Of a DNA stretch of 64,000 nt, positions 43,540-52,434 are shown in pieces. The notes under the pieces were generated by a model, which made no database searches, was not told the origin of the DNA, and saw only the letters and a list, made by a program, of their open reading frames with translations. The position numbers and the translations under genes were made by a program. The stretch spans positions 84,176-148,175 of the forward strand of contig CAITUV010000038.1 of NCBI GenBank assembly GCA_903895725.1, written 5' to 3'. Position 1 is the stretch's first letter. The number at the start of each line of letters is the position of its first letter. This DNA is from an uncultured Myxococcales bacterium. GTDB taxonomy: Bacteria; Myxococcota_A; UBA9042; CAIXZC01.

Positions 43540-45885
43540 CTACTCCTGCGCCCACCCGAGCACACCGACCGAGGTGGCGGCCACGACGTCCATCTTGCCG
43601 TCGCCGTTGAAATCGGCCGTGGCCACATCCCTGGGAATGGACGGGCAGGGCAGATAGACAGGCTCGAAGCGTGCGCCGGTGCCCGGCATGGGGAGAAGAA
43701 CGATGGCGGGCAGGCCAGAGAGGCTCAGTGTCCCCTCGACGGTGAGGCCAAGCTTGTACCCTCCCACCAGGGCCTCGAGCTGCCCGTCGCCATCCAGATC
43801 TCCGGTCGCCACGGCCGTGGGGCGAAGCGGCACGTCGACCTGCACCGGTGCGCCGCCTTCGGCCTTCAGGTCCAGCAGGGCAAGCACAGGTTGCGGACTT
43901 ACCGACTCCCCCTTCCACCGGTAGGTGTAGCCGCCCACTGGAGCCACTTTTCCGTCCGGAGTCTCGCCCAGTGCCGTGATGGTCTGGAAGCTGGAAATGC
44001 TGCGCTTCTCCTCCCAGGATGCCCCGTTGAGACCGTAGGCGTGCCACACGGAAAACTGCACGCCCAGCTCAGGATCATCGACGGTCTCGGCCCCGACGAG
44101 GCACTCCTGCCCGTCCGCCTCCAGCCGCTGCACGTCGAACAGCGATGCCTCATAGGGAAGGGGCAGTGTCGTTGAGGTGACCGGCGGAGGCACGCCGCTC
44201 CCACCCGCCAGGCGCACCACGCTTCCATTGTCCAGGAACACGACCTCCGGGAGGCCGTCGCCGTCGAAATCTCCGGCCAGCGGATCCTTACCTCCCTGGC
44301 CGTTCAGGGCCACCGCCACGGGGGCTCTGAACCCGCCCAGGCCGTCCCCTTCGAGATACCACCCAAGACCGGTATCGACGAAATCGAGCACGTCGTCTCC
44401 GGTGACATCGGAAAGCTGCAACCCGAACCGGGCGAAGACGAAGGGGCTGGAAGACCGGGGAGTCGGGACCGGAGCGGAGGGCTCCAGCAAGCCGGACGGC
44501 GAGCCCTTCGCGACTACGAGCCCCACCGACGTGAGCAGGACGATGTCCTCGTGCCCGTCGACATCGACGTCGCCGCTCCACACCCAACCATCGACCTCGC
44601 ACTCGGGCAGGTCGAGCCGGGTGGCTGTGACCGGGGCACCGCTGTAAGACTTCGGGATGTCCCAGACCAGCACCGCAGTCTTGGCCCGCACGGCCACCAC
44701 TTCTGGAGTCGGGTCCCCGTCGACGTTCACCAGGCGGGGCGTGGCCGTCTCATTCCCCGTGCCGTCCGGGGCCTTGAGCACTCCGACCACCGTGAGCTGC
44801 TGCCCTCCGGGGGCAAGGCGGTATACCCGGATGGCATCGTTCCCGCCGCCGTTGAGCGCCATCAGAATCTCGTCCGTCCCATCGCCATCCAGGTCCGCAG
44901 GCACCGGGAACCCCGCTGTATCGCCGGTCGATCCCATGATCCAGGCCTCCTGCGCCAGGGCCCCGTCGGGGCCCACCGACATGACCATGAGGTTCGCATC
45001 CGCCCGACAGACCCACTCGCGCTGGCCGTCGCCGTCCACATCGCCGAAGTTGCCGCCCAGCCACGGACCAGGGGCTGCCACGTAGTGTCCGCCACCGTCG
45101 TCGAGGAGCGGGAGGAACGACCCGCCCGTGTTGCTCATGTTGACATCCGCCAGGAGGTCGGGAAGGCCATCGCCGTTGAGATCCTCCTTCCCCAGAAGCC
45201 GCCCGATCATCCACTGACCTGGAGTGTACTCCACCACGCCATTCAGGGGCTCCGGCGGGGCATACAGGTCGTCTCCCAGCCCCCGCACCAGCGTCATGAC
45301 CGGCGACGCGGTCTGGCTGGCGGTGAGCACGAGGAAGTCCGTGATTCCGTCTCCGTCATGGTCCGTGGGGATTCCCCCCGCGGTCCCCGCCACGGATGTG
45401 GCGCCGACCGGGCCGTTGGCGTCGAATTCGAACCAGGCCAGGAAATCCGAGCCGGCCAGGAGGACGTTCCCGGCCGTGCCGTCGTCTCCCCCTCCGATCC
45501 AGGGGCGGCCCGAGCAGGTCATCCACGTATCCCAGAAGCTGGGGAGCACCTTCCTGGAGAGCTGAAACGGCTTCTCCGCATCCCCTGGAACGAAGAGCAG
45601 AGGTGCAGGCCCGCCCCCCGAAGTAATCAGGTCAGCCAGGCCGTCGCCGTTCAGGTCACCCGCACCGGCAAACGACGTTCCGATTCCGGGAAGATGCAGC
45701 GGCAGAGCCGAAAACCGGAGGACCGAGCCCCCCCCGATTGCGGACAGGCCTTCCGGATCGCTCAGTACGGGCGGGGGCAGTGATTCCGACGGCGTTTCGT
45801 GTCCCACGGTACCCAGCACATCGTCAGGACCGCACGAGGCGGCGAGCAGGGACATCCATGCAAGAGCGAGGGTCGTTCGGGTCAT
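43540..45885 (-). CDS. FG-GAP/VCBS beta-propeller lipoprotein
   Basis: 781 residues from ATG 45885 (GGGGAGG upstream). Lipobox AASC, Cys18. The mature protein is a series of FG-GAP repeats with calcium-binding DxDxDG loops: GDLNGDGLADL, EDLNGDGLPDLL, GDVDGDGQREW, ADLDGDGTDEI, GDVDVDGHEDIV, GDFDGDGLPEV, GDLDGDGQLEA and ADFNGDGKMDVV. Such propellers mediate adhesion or ligand binding at the surface and are often calcium dependent. No catalytic motif. It follows the Big_2/propeller lipoprotein gene by 11 bp, so both are in one unit. Confidence 0.88.
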   Translation of the reverse strand: MTRTTLALAWMSLLAASCGPDDVLGTVGHETPSESLPPPVLSDPEGLSAIGGGSVLRFSALPLHLPGIGTSFAGAGDLNGDGLADLITSGGGPAPLLFVPGDAEKPFQLSRKVLPSFWDTWMTCSGRPWIGGGDDGTAGNVLLAGSDFLAWFEFDANGPVGATSVAGTAGGIPTDHDGDGITDFLVLTASQTASPVMTLVRGLGDDLYAPPEPLNGVVEYTPGQWMIGRLLGKEDLNGDGLPDLLADVNMSNTGGSFLPLLDDGGGHYVAAPGPWLGGNFGDVDGDGQREWVCRADANLMVMSVGPDGALAQEAWIMGSTGDTAGFPVPADLDGDGTDEILMALNGGGNDAIRVYRLAPGGQQLTVVGVLKAPDGTGNETATPRLVNVDGDPTPEVVAVRAKTAVLVWDIPKSYSGAPVTATRLDLPECEVDGWVWSGDVDVDGHEDIVLLTSVGLVVAKGSPSGLLEPSAPVPTPRSSSPFVFARFGLQLSDVTGDDVLDFVDTGLGWYLEGDGLGGFRAPVAVALNGQGGKDPLAGDFDGDGLPEVVFLDNGSVVRLAGGSGVPPPVTSTTLPLPYEASLFDVQRLEADGQECLVGAETVDDPELGVQFSVWHAYGLNGASWEEKRSISSFQTITALGETPDGKVAPVGGYTYRWKGESVSPQPVLALLDLKAEGGAPVQVDVPLRPTAVATGDLDGDGQLEALVGGYKLGLTVEGTLSLSGLPAIVLLPMPGTGARFEPVYLPCPSIPRDVATADFNGDGKMDVVAATSVGVLGWAQE

Positions 45886-45896
45886 GGTGTCCTCCC

Positions 45897-48494
45897 CTAG
45901 CGAAACATGGGCGTGCCATCGGAGGTGGCCCGCATGATGTTGGTGACCGAACCATCCGCCCCGTCATAAAGCAGGATGTACGCATCCTCGAACATGGACA
46001 GCCAGGGCCCCCGCTCCGGATTCCAGCCCTGGTTGATCCGCAGGCTCTTCCAGAGGATGGCGGCCCGCTGCCCGCCCCGGGAAAGTCCCATGGCTCGAAT
46101 CTCGTACTCCGTGTCGTCGCCATGAGCCGCGTACGAAACTACCGGCTTGAGCTTCCAGCCAGGGCCAGTCCCCATCACGACCTCGACCACGGAGTGGGAG
46201 GACCGCTCCCGGATTCCGAACGCTCCGACCCACTTCCCGTCTCCGCTCATCGCCACCCCGGCTGCAACGAGCTGGTCATCCGTCTCTGCATCGGTCAGCT
46301 CCGCCGTTTCCGTGTCGATCACGCCGACGCCATCCAGCTCGGTGAGCACGGCGATGTGCCGGGCCTCCTGGTCGCAGGCGATGAAGTTGCGCTGAGGCGT
46401 GGCCTGCTCCGGAAGGAGCCCCCCGTAGTCGCCAACGACCTCGGTCGTGCCGGCCACCGTGTCCACCCGGACCAGTCTGCCGAACTGGTCGATGCCATAG
46501 CCCGGTGCCTCCGCGGCCGGCAGACAGAGGCGATGCAGCGGGTCGATCTCGACGAGCGTTACCCCGGCCAGGACATCGAGCACTCGGGTCTTGGTTTCGG
46601 GGGTGAGAAACGCGACCCGCCCCCCATCCGGCGAGACGTTGAGCGGCGGTCGGGCCAGCATGGTCAGCACCCGCTGCGAGGCCCCCGACGGAGTCGAGAC
46701 TACCAGGTGGCCGGCATCGGTGATCATGAAGATCTGGCCGTTGTCGGCCACTTCGTAGTCGACGATGTTGCGGTTGCCGGCCTCGACCATGTTCCCCCCT
46801 CTGCCGTCCGGCCCGGTGATGGCCAGGCCGACGATGGTGGCGGGCATCGTCTGGGGCACGTCTCCCAGGGACATGAGGGGGCCGGCCTCGCCCCAGGTGG
46901 TGCCGTAGGGATAGGCCAGGAACGTGCCCGGATCCTCCTCCGCCACGGCCTCGGTGAGCCGGATGGCAGTACCCTTCGTGAGCCACCCCTGGAATCGCTG
47001 CGTTGGCGCGTCCTTCGGGCCGAAGCAGGCGGGACACGCACCGATCGGGAGGTCAATTGCCATGTCCGGGGCCCACAGACCGCTCGGATGGAGGGGCGGA
47101 GTGCCGACGGCCAGTTCGGTCGGGCCGAACTGCCCCGTCTCGGGCTCATACATCCACGTGGTCCCCGCCTGCGAGAAGAGAACCGTGCTTCCCACTCCGA
47201 ATCGAGCCGGCCCGGGAAGCGGCACGACGTCTCCCGACGTCACGTCCACCAGCGTGACTCCGGCGCTCGTGTCCCCTGAATTCGTGGTGGTATGCACGAG
47301 CAGCCAGCGTCCGTCCGGGGAGTAGGAAATCCCCGGGTCGAAGAAGCCGATATTGGCGGCCACGCAGCCATCGGTCCACGGTGCGTAGATGAGCTTGTCG
47401 CCAGGTGGTACGTGGACGTCCAGCACCGGCACGGGCTGACTGATGTCGAACACCAGGGTGCCGAAGATGCCGCCGGTTCCGTAGCTGGCAAAGGACAGCG
47501 TCTTGCCGTCCGGGCCGAGCGCCGGCCCCACGAGGTAACCCGTGCCGGCGGGCAGATCGAACAGCACCGTCGAGATCCCGGCCTGAAGGTCGAGAAGGTG
47601 CATCTGCTGGGTCGCCTCCGGGAGGTTGGGCCCGCCCAGCACCGCCGCCCAACGACCGTCCCGGCTGACGTCCACCCGGAGAAGAGGGGCGAACCCCGAC
47701 GGCACGACTCCGTCCGGCAGCGGCAGTCGGGCCAGGCCGGCGGTTGCGATGTCCGGCGCATAACCTCCCCACAGGGAAAACGTGCTGAAGTTCATGGCCA
47801 GCAGGTACAGCCCCTGCTCCAGGGAGAACGCGGCCACGTACTCGAGGCCCATTCCGTCTCCGGTCGGGGCGGGGGCCTCGAACGACTTGGCCGCCAGCGA
47901 GTCGAAGTACCAGCGGTTCTTCAGGTTGAAGATGTACCTGCCGTCCGGCGTCGCGATGAGATCGTCGGCCAGGGTCGTCGTCTGCGCAAACTCCATTCCC
48001 GTGGGGAGCGACGAGGGGTGCCCGTCGAGGCTTCGGGGGATGTTGTGCGTCTGTGAGCCCCATCGGTCGGAGCCGAAAATGCTGGTCACATAGAGGTTCA
48101 CGACCAGGGCGTGACAGGCCTGACGCTTGCCGGACTTTCCGCACAGCACGGTCTCGCCGTCCGACACGCCGATGACCGTGGCCCCCTCCACGCGGGCGAC
48201 TTCGGGCACGCTGGAGGTGAACGTCACGCCGTCCGTGATCTCGTCCCCGGTCTGGGTCCTCAGGTGCAGCTCCGCCTGCTCTCCCGGAGACAGCGAGAAA
48301 CGCCGGATGAACGGATAGCTCGCCCCGGCCGATCCGTCGGCCTGCAGCACCATGAGCACTACGGCCTCGGCGTCCGGCCAATCCACCCAGCTCGGAGGGA
48401 GCTTCTTCCCCGAAAGATCCCCTGAGTGCACGCTCCCATCCCCGCCCCCACACCCCGCCATCCACATCGCCACGGCCACCCATCCCCACCGCAT
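45897..48494 (-). CDS. Lipoprotein with Ig-like domain and TolB/WD40-like propeller
   Basis: 865 residues from ATG 48494 (GGAGGG upstream); longer frames reach into the divergent peroxiredoxin gene. Lipobox MAGC, Cys15. About 50-130 looks like a bacterial Ig-like fold (FTSSVPEVARVEGATVIGVSDGETVL). The remainder shows propeller-type repeats built on SPDG/DGR motifs (SYSPDGRWLLVHT, VSPDGGRVAFLT, SGDGKWVGAFG). Function is unknown: probably a surface or periplasmic ligand-binding scaffold. First gene of a two-gene unit with the FG-GAP lipoprotein; divergent from the selenoperoxiredoxin gene across 142 bp. Confidence 0.8.
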   Translation of the reverse strand: MRWGWVAVAMWMAGCGGGDGSVHSGDLSGKKLPPSWVDWPDAEAVVLMVLQADGSAGASYPFIRRFSLSPGEQAELHLRTQTGDEITDGVTFTSSVPEVARVEGATVIGVSDGETVLCGKSGKRQACHALVVNLYVTSIFGSDRWGSQTHNIPRSLDGHPSSLPTGMEFAQTTTLADDLIATPDGRYIFNLKNRWYFDSLAAKSFEAPAPTGDGMGLEYVAAFSLEQGLYLLAMNFSTFSLWGGYAPDIATAGLARLPLPDGVVPSGFAPLLRVDVSRDGRWAAVLGGPNLPEATQQMHLLDLQAGISTVLFDLPAGTGYLVGPALGPDGKTLSFASYGTGGIFGTLVFDISQPVPVLDVHVPPGDKLIYAPWTDGCVAANIGFFDPGISYSPDGRWLLVHTTTNSGDTSAGVTLVDVTSGDVVPLPGPARFGVGSTVLFSQAGTTWMYEPETGQFGPTELAVGTPPLHPSGLWAPDMAIDLPIGACPACFGPKDAPTQRFQGWLTKGTAIRLTEAVAEEDPGTFLAYPYGTTWGEAGPLMSLGDVPQTMPATIVGLAITGPDGRGGNMVEAGNRNIVDYEVADNGQIFMITDAGHLVVSTPSGASQRVLTMLARPPLNVSPDGGRVAFLTPETKTRVLDVLAGVTLVEIDPLHRLCLPAAEAPGYGIDQFGRLVRVDTVAGTTEVVGDYGGLLPEQATPQRNFIACDQEARHIAVLTELDGVGVIDTETAELTDAETDDQLVAAGVAMSGDGKWVGAFGIRERSSHSVVEVVMGTGPGWKLKPVVSYAAHGDDTEYEIRAMGLSRGGQRAAILWKSLRINQGWNPERGPWLSMFEDAYILLYDGADGSVTNIMRATSDGTPMFR

Positions 48495-48608
48495 CCAGAC
48501 CCTCCACACCGCTCGAAAGATGCCTCGCCGAACATGGGGCGAAGAATACTCCCAGGGCCGCTGGTCGTCCAGGGCGCACTGTTCTTGAAGCGCCGACCCA
48601 CGGGGCTG

Positions 48609-48617
48609 TGGTATGCT
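48609..48617 (+). promoter_or_regulatory. Possible extended -10 promoter of the selenoperoxiredoxin gene
   Basis: TGGTATGCT lies about 20 bp upstream of the ATG and just before GGAGGTGAGG. It would give a very short leader. A TTGAAG at 48585-48590 is spaced 21 bp, too far for a normal -35. Weak evidence. Confidence 0.3.
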
Positions 48618-48636
48618 CACTCCGGAGGTGAGGAAC

Positions 48637-49101
48637 ATGCTCGAGAAGGGATCCCGTGTGCCGCCATTCGAAGTGACGGATTCCGACGGAAACCCGGTCA
48701 CCCAGGAGGTGTTCGCAGGCAAGCGGACGGTGCTCTTCTTCTACCCCAGGGCCGGGACTCCCGGGTGAATGCTCGAAGCTCGGGGATTCCGGGAAGAATT
48801 CCCCATGTTCGAGAAGCTGGGTGTCCAGGTGATCGGGGCCAGCGCAGACGGAATCAAGGCCAACGACAAGTTCCGCAGGAAGCACGCCCTGCAGTTCCCG
48901 GTGTTGTGCGACAATGCGAACAAGGATCTCTGCCGGGGGTTCGGGGTGTGGCAACCCAAGAAGCTGGCCGGAGTGAAGTTCGAAGGCGTCGTCCGGGCCA
49001 CGTTCGTGATTGCGGCCGACGGCACCGTCGAGAAGGTGTACGCCAAGGTATCCCCCCTGGGACATGCATCCGACGTGCTCGCTTACGTGCGGGGCGGCTG
49101 A
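48637..49101 (+). CDS. Selenocysteine-containing peroxiredoxin (BCP/PrxQ type); in-frame TGA at 48766-48768 read as Sec44
   Basis: 154 residues if TGA 48766-48768 is read through. ATG 48637 follows GGAGGTGAGG. The protein reduces hydroperoxides: the family active site PxxxTxxC appears as PRAGTPGU, with P37, T41 and Sec44 in place of the peroxidatic Cys, and the active-site Arg is R120 in VVRATFVI. Upstream TVLFFYPRAG and downstream LEARGFREEFPMFEKLGV match BCP/PrxQ on both sides, so the TGA falls exactly on the catalytic residue rather than at random. Met45 replaces the usual Thr. The usual resolving Cys five residues later is Arg49; Cys91 and Cys99 could resolve. A SECIS-like hairpin follows. 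Opening a new frame at ATG 48769 would give a protein without catalytic residue. Cytoplasmic. Confidence 0.9.
48772..48813 (+). promoter_or_regulatory. Predicted bacterial SECIS element for selenocysteine insertion
   Basis: Starts 4 nt after the TGA. Outer stem CTCGAA (48772-48777) pairs with TTCGAG (48808-48813); an internal loop of 4 and 3 nt follows; inner stem GGGGATTC (48782-48789) pairs with GAATTCCCC (48796-48804) leaving one bulged U; the apical loop is CGGGAA, 21 nt after the TGA. Spacing, bulged U and a G among the first two loop bases meet the bacterial SECIS pattern recognised by SelB. Confidence 0.75.
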
Positions 49102-49425
49102 GACTCGGCCGCGGGTCCAGACTCCTCGATGAGCAGCGGCCTGAGAAGCACGCAGCTCGCCGCTCCCGGGTCGGTCCGCTCAATCGGAGCCCCAGTAGCG
49201 CTGCCTGCACGACAGCGTCGGTTTCCACGACGGCGTCGGTTTCCACGACAGCGTCGGTTTCCACGACAGCGTCAGTTTCCGCGAGAGCGTCAGTTTCCGC
49301 GACAGCGTCAGTTTCCGCGACAGCGTCGGATTCCACTTGTCTCGTCACCTCGCAAGGTTACAATCCTCGGGCCCCGGTCGGAGCGTCGACGGACGCGGCC
49401 CCGCCGGCCTGCATGGAGGGAACGC
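49102..49425. other. 324-bp intergenic region containing an 18-bp repeat array
   Basis: Between the peroxiredoxin stop and the TTG start of the WD40-like gene. It holds the repeat array 49211-49336 and the GGAGGG ribosome site at 49415-49420. Arg- or Ser-rich frames reading through the repeats are not regarded as genes. Confidence 0.6.
49211..49336. repeat. Seven-unit 18-bp tandem repeat (intergenic)
   Basis: Units of consensus GACAGCGTCGGTTTCCAC: 49211, 49229, 49247, 49265, 49283, 49301 and 49319. Units 4-6 form a subfamily (CAGTTTCCGC). Same period and copy number as the intergenic array at 12993-13118 although the sequences are unrelated. Confidence 0.92.
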
Positions 49426-51540
49426 TTGAGGAAAACGGTCGAGTCACTGGTCTCGCTGCTTGGAATCCTGCTTGCACCGGCGGCAGTCGTCGCCGCCCCT
49501 ACGGCCCCTGTCCCGGTTGCGGAGCTCGTCCCGCAGTACCTGTTCGGGATGCAATCGACGGCCCTGGCCTGGTCTCCGGACGGCACACGGATGGCCGTGG
49601 GGTCCTATGACGGGTATGTCCGGATCATCGAGAGGCGCACGGCAATCATCGAGCACGCCTGGCCGATGAACCGTGCGGCCATCGTCCTGCTGACTTACTC
49701 ACCCGACGGATCGGGGCTCCTGGTGCTGGCGGACGTGGGGGAGACCGAGTCCACTCTCTTGAAGCTCGATGCCGCCACCGGGGCCGTCCTGGAGCGGAAG
49801 GCCATGGCCGGCCCCGCTCGAGCCGCGCTGTCCGGAGACGGGAAGGTCCTCGCCGTGATGCGGGAACGCGAACGGACAGTCGAGCTTCTCGACACAGCGA
49901 CGCTCTCCGCTCTGCCCGCTGCCCGGATCCCGGAAGGGGTGACGGTTCGGGCCATGGCGCTCTCCCCGGATGGACGGCTCGTGGCCCTGGGGGAGGCGAA
50001 CGGGACCGTGATGCTGCTCGATCGGTCGGCCCCCACGACGATCCCCCCGCCGGCGACGGAGTCGACGCCTGCAGCGCCTTCCTGCGGCCAGGGGCCGGTT
50101 ACCGCCCTGACCTTCTCACCGGATGGTTCCACACTGGCCTGCGCAGCCGAGAAGGCCCAGGCCTTGACCTTGATGACCGTTCCTTCCCTGTCCAGGGCGG
50201 GAGAGCTCGCTGCCCCCGAATCGGATGTCCGCTGGGCCACGTTCCTACAGGCGGGCAAGACGGTGCTCATGGCATCGGGGGCCGGGTTGCGGGAGATTGG
50301 CGTTGCGGATGGCGTTGAAGTCCGGGAGCTCCGTTCGGGAGAAGGGGATGTGCTTTCGGTCGCAGCGGCCGCCGTGGCACCGGATGGCAAGGGGCTCGGT
50401 GTCGCGGACGGCTTCAGCCTGCTCCTCTTCGACTCCATGGAGCAGGTGGGCCGCAAGCTCGGCCCGGACGTGGTCGAGAACTACCGTGCGGCAATCTCTG
50501 CGGACGCGAGTCTCGCCGTGTTCACGCAGCCGGTGTCGACCGCCTCGTTCTCCATCGACCTCACGACCGGGGCGCGGGCAGCCGAATGGAAGCACGGCGA
50601 GTCCTCCCCTGATTTCTGGTCGGCCCTGGATGCGAAGGGAAAGACAGCAGCGGTCAAGACCAGCTCCTACGGCTTCCGCATCGTCGATCCCCGCACCGGC
50701 AAGATCCTGCAGTCCGTCGACATGGAGCTGGAGTCAGGGACCTTCATGACTGCGCTTTCTCCGGACGGAAGCCTGGTCCTGGGCAGCCGCTACGAGGCGG
50801 GCCAGTGCCTCTACGACGTGAAGGCCGGTCAGTGGGGAAAGACCCTCGAGACCCAGTGCAGCGGGCTGCCCGCTGCCTTCTCCCCGGACAACCGGACCTT
50901 GTACGTCGCGCCCGGAGACTCGTACTCGAGCGACATCTGTGTCGTAGACCTCAAGACCGGGGCCGACGTCGGCCTGCTGCGGGATGCCAAGACGGGGGGC
51001 ACGTTGTTCGACTTCGCCCTGTCCCCGTCGGGAACACGCCTGGTATCGGTCTATGCCTCCCCGAACGTCCTGGTCTGGGACACTGCCAGGAAGGAGGTCA
51101 GCCATCGCGTCGAGCTTCCCGAAGCAGCGATGCTGGCAGCGTTCTCGCCCGACGAGAAGTCCGCGGCCGTCCTGGCCATGAGCGGAAAGCTGTACCTGTG
51201 GGAATTCGTGTCGGGCAAGCCCCCCAGAGCCCTCGATGCCGCGGTGCCCGGGGCTCCCCTGGCCGCTGTGTTCAATGCGGACGGCAAGCGCCTCTTCATT
51301 GCCGACACGCTGGGGTCCGTCCGCGTAGTGGACCTCGCATCGGGCCGGACACTCGCCACGACCCAGGTCATGGGGAACGGAGACTGGCTCACCTGGTCGC
51401 CGGAGGGCTGGTTCGAAGGGACGGACGGTGCCATCGAGCTCTTCCGGGTGCGCACCGGCGAGGGCTTCGTTCCGCTCAAGGAACGCGCCTCGGAGTGGCG
51501 CAAGGCCGAGAAGATCAAGGAGATTCTCTCGGGCAGATGA
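49426..51540 (+). CDS. Exported WD40-like beta-propeller protein
   Basis: 704 residues from a TTG at 49426 with GGAGGG five nt upstream; this start places a normal Sec signal at the N-terminus (LRKTVESLVSLLGILLAP, ending VVAAP), while the longer frame to 49129 runs through the 18-bp repeat array and encodes Arg-rich nonsense. The mature protein is a series of WD40/TolB-like blades with SPDG motifs (AWSPDGTRMAVGSYDG, ALSPDGRLVALGEANG, TFSPDGSTLACA, AFSPDEKSAAVLA) and ends with LTWSPEGWFEGTDG, a motif often found at the end of bacterial WD40 proteins. Likely a periplasmic scaffold protein; no enzymatic motif. Confidence 0.82.
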   Translation: MRKTVESLVSLLGILLAPAAVVAAPTAPVPVAELVPQYLFGMQSTALAWSPDGTRMAVGSYDGYVRIIERRTAIIEHAWPMNRAAIVLLTYSPDGSGLLVLADVGETESTLLKLDAATGAVLERKAMAGPARAALSGDGKVLAVMRERERTVELLDTATLSALPAARIPEGVTVRAMALSPDGRLVALGEANGTVMLLDRSAPTTIPPPATESTPAAPSCGQGPVTALTFSPDGSTLACAAEKAQALTLMTVPSLSRAGELAAPESDVRWATFLQAGKTVLMASGAGLREIGVADGVEVRELRSGEGDVLSVAAAAVAPDGKGLGVADGFSLLLFDSMEQVGRKLGPDVVENYRAAISADASLAVFTQPVSTASFSIDLTTGARAAEWKHGESSPDFWSALDAKGKTAAVKTSSYGFRIVDPRTGKILQSVDMELESGTFMTALSPDGSLVLGSRYEAGQCLYDVKAGQWGKTLETQCSGLPAAFSPDNRTLYVAPGDSYSSDICVVDLKTGADVGLLRDAKTGGTLFDFALSPSGTRLVSVYASPNVLVWDTARKEVSHRVELPEAAMLAAFSPDEKSAAVLAMSGKLYLWEFVSGKPPRALDAAVPGAPLAAVFNADGKRLFIADTLGSVRVVDLASGRTLATTQVMGNGDWLTWSPEGWFEGTDGAIELFRVRTGEGFVPLKERASEWRKAEKIKEILSGR

Positions 51541-51750
51541 ATCTCTGGTGAGCGCGCCGGACGCAGGTGGTGCCGGCATCAGCCGGGACCAGGCCTACGG
51601 TCCTGGGGCAAGACGAGACGGTCCGGACCGCGGCCTCCGGCGATTCGCCGCCAGCCCGCTTCGCCCATGAGCGTCGCCGGAGGGGGTGCGAACTTTGACG
51701 AGCGTCACTTCTCCCCTACAATCGGGCTGTCGACGATGGAAGGAGGCACC
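51541..51750. other. 210-bp upstream region of the tandem secreted paralogues
   Basis: No ORF supported. AGGAGG lies at 51741-51746, before the first paralogue; no clear promoter pair. Confidence 0.35.
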
Positions 51751-52398
51751 ATGCGGCAGGATCCGACCGTTGGGAAGCGTAGTCTGGGGATCGCGACGGC
51801 GTTGCTGGGCCTGGTGGTGTTTGCGGGCCTCGCCTGGGCTGCGGGTAGCGCATTCATGACCGGAGGCGGTGTGTGGACTGAGGTCTCGGGCATCGACCAT
51901 GTCTTTACCCGCGACTATGCTCCAAACTCGAGCAAGGAGGGGCTCCACGGCTTCACCGTGACCGAGAGCGCTGACGATCCTTACAGCGTCGAGCTCCATA
52001 TGCTCAAGCTCTGCAGCCAGGACTGCCCGCGACGCGAGTCGAACCACCTCCGGTTTGACCACCCGGGTGCCCTCACCTTCCAGGACTGGACCGTCAAGGC
52101 CGACGAGGACCGCTTCGTCACTGCGGTGCAGGTCTGCTTCAACGGCAAGGAGGACCCCACCAAGAAGAAGATCAAGGGTCTCCGGGTCTGGGGTGCGTCA
52201 ATCGATCCCGAGGGGAAGCTCCTCTATGAGTCGAAGTACCACGAGAAGCAGCTCAACAACTGCACCGAGTGGAGGAACAAGGTTTCCTGCCCTGACGGCA
52301 AGGTTGCGACCGGGGCCCGCGCCCACTTCGTGTCGGATCGGACCGGCTTTTCAGGGCTTGCGCTCTGGTGCGCAGCCCCCAAGAAGATTGTCGAGTAG
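51751..52398 (+). CDS. Secreted protein, tandem paralogue 1 (unknown function)
   Basis: 215 residues from ATG 51751 with AGGAGG upstream; the frame to 51667 has no signal. A signal peptide ends at about residue 30 (LAWAAGS). The mature protein is beta-rich with six cysteines in the mature part (CSQDC, VQVCFNGKE, LNNCTEW, VSCPDGKV, ALWCAAPK), likely disulphide bonded. Motifs TGGGVWTEVSG, KIKGLRVWGASID and FSGLALWCAAPKK recur in the next gene. The pattern of Gly-Val-rich strands vaguely recalls a beta-prism fold, but I cannot assign a family. Exported, probably secreted or periplasmic. Confidence 0.8.
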   Translation: MRQDPTVGKRSLGIATALLGLVVFAGLAWAAGSAFMTGGGVWTEVSGIDHVFTRDYAPNSSKEGLHGFTVTESADDPYSVELHMLKLCSQDCPRRESNHLRFDHPGALTFQDWTVKADEDRFVTAVQVCFNGKEDPTKKKIKGLRVWGASIDPEGKLLYESKYHEKQLNNCTEWRNKVSCPDGKVATGARAHFVSDRTGFSGLALWCAAPKKIVE

Positions 52399-52434
52399 TC
52401 GTTCTGCTCACCCGCCTGCGCAAGGAGGCATGCG

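Noticed and set aside
47146..49065. 639-codon minus-strand frame covering the peroxiredoxin gene
   Set aside because: Overlaps both the selenoperoxiredoxin and the propeller gene and has Arg/Gly/Pro-rich composition; its existence does not argue against read-through of the TGA.
48769..49101. Separate 110-residue gene starting at ATG just after the TGA
   Set aside because: It has no ribosome site and would lack the catalytic residue, while the upstream piece carries the matching N-terminal half of the peroxiredoxin fold in the same frame.
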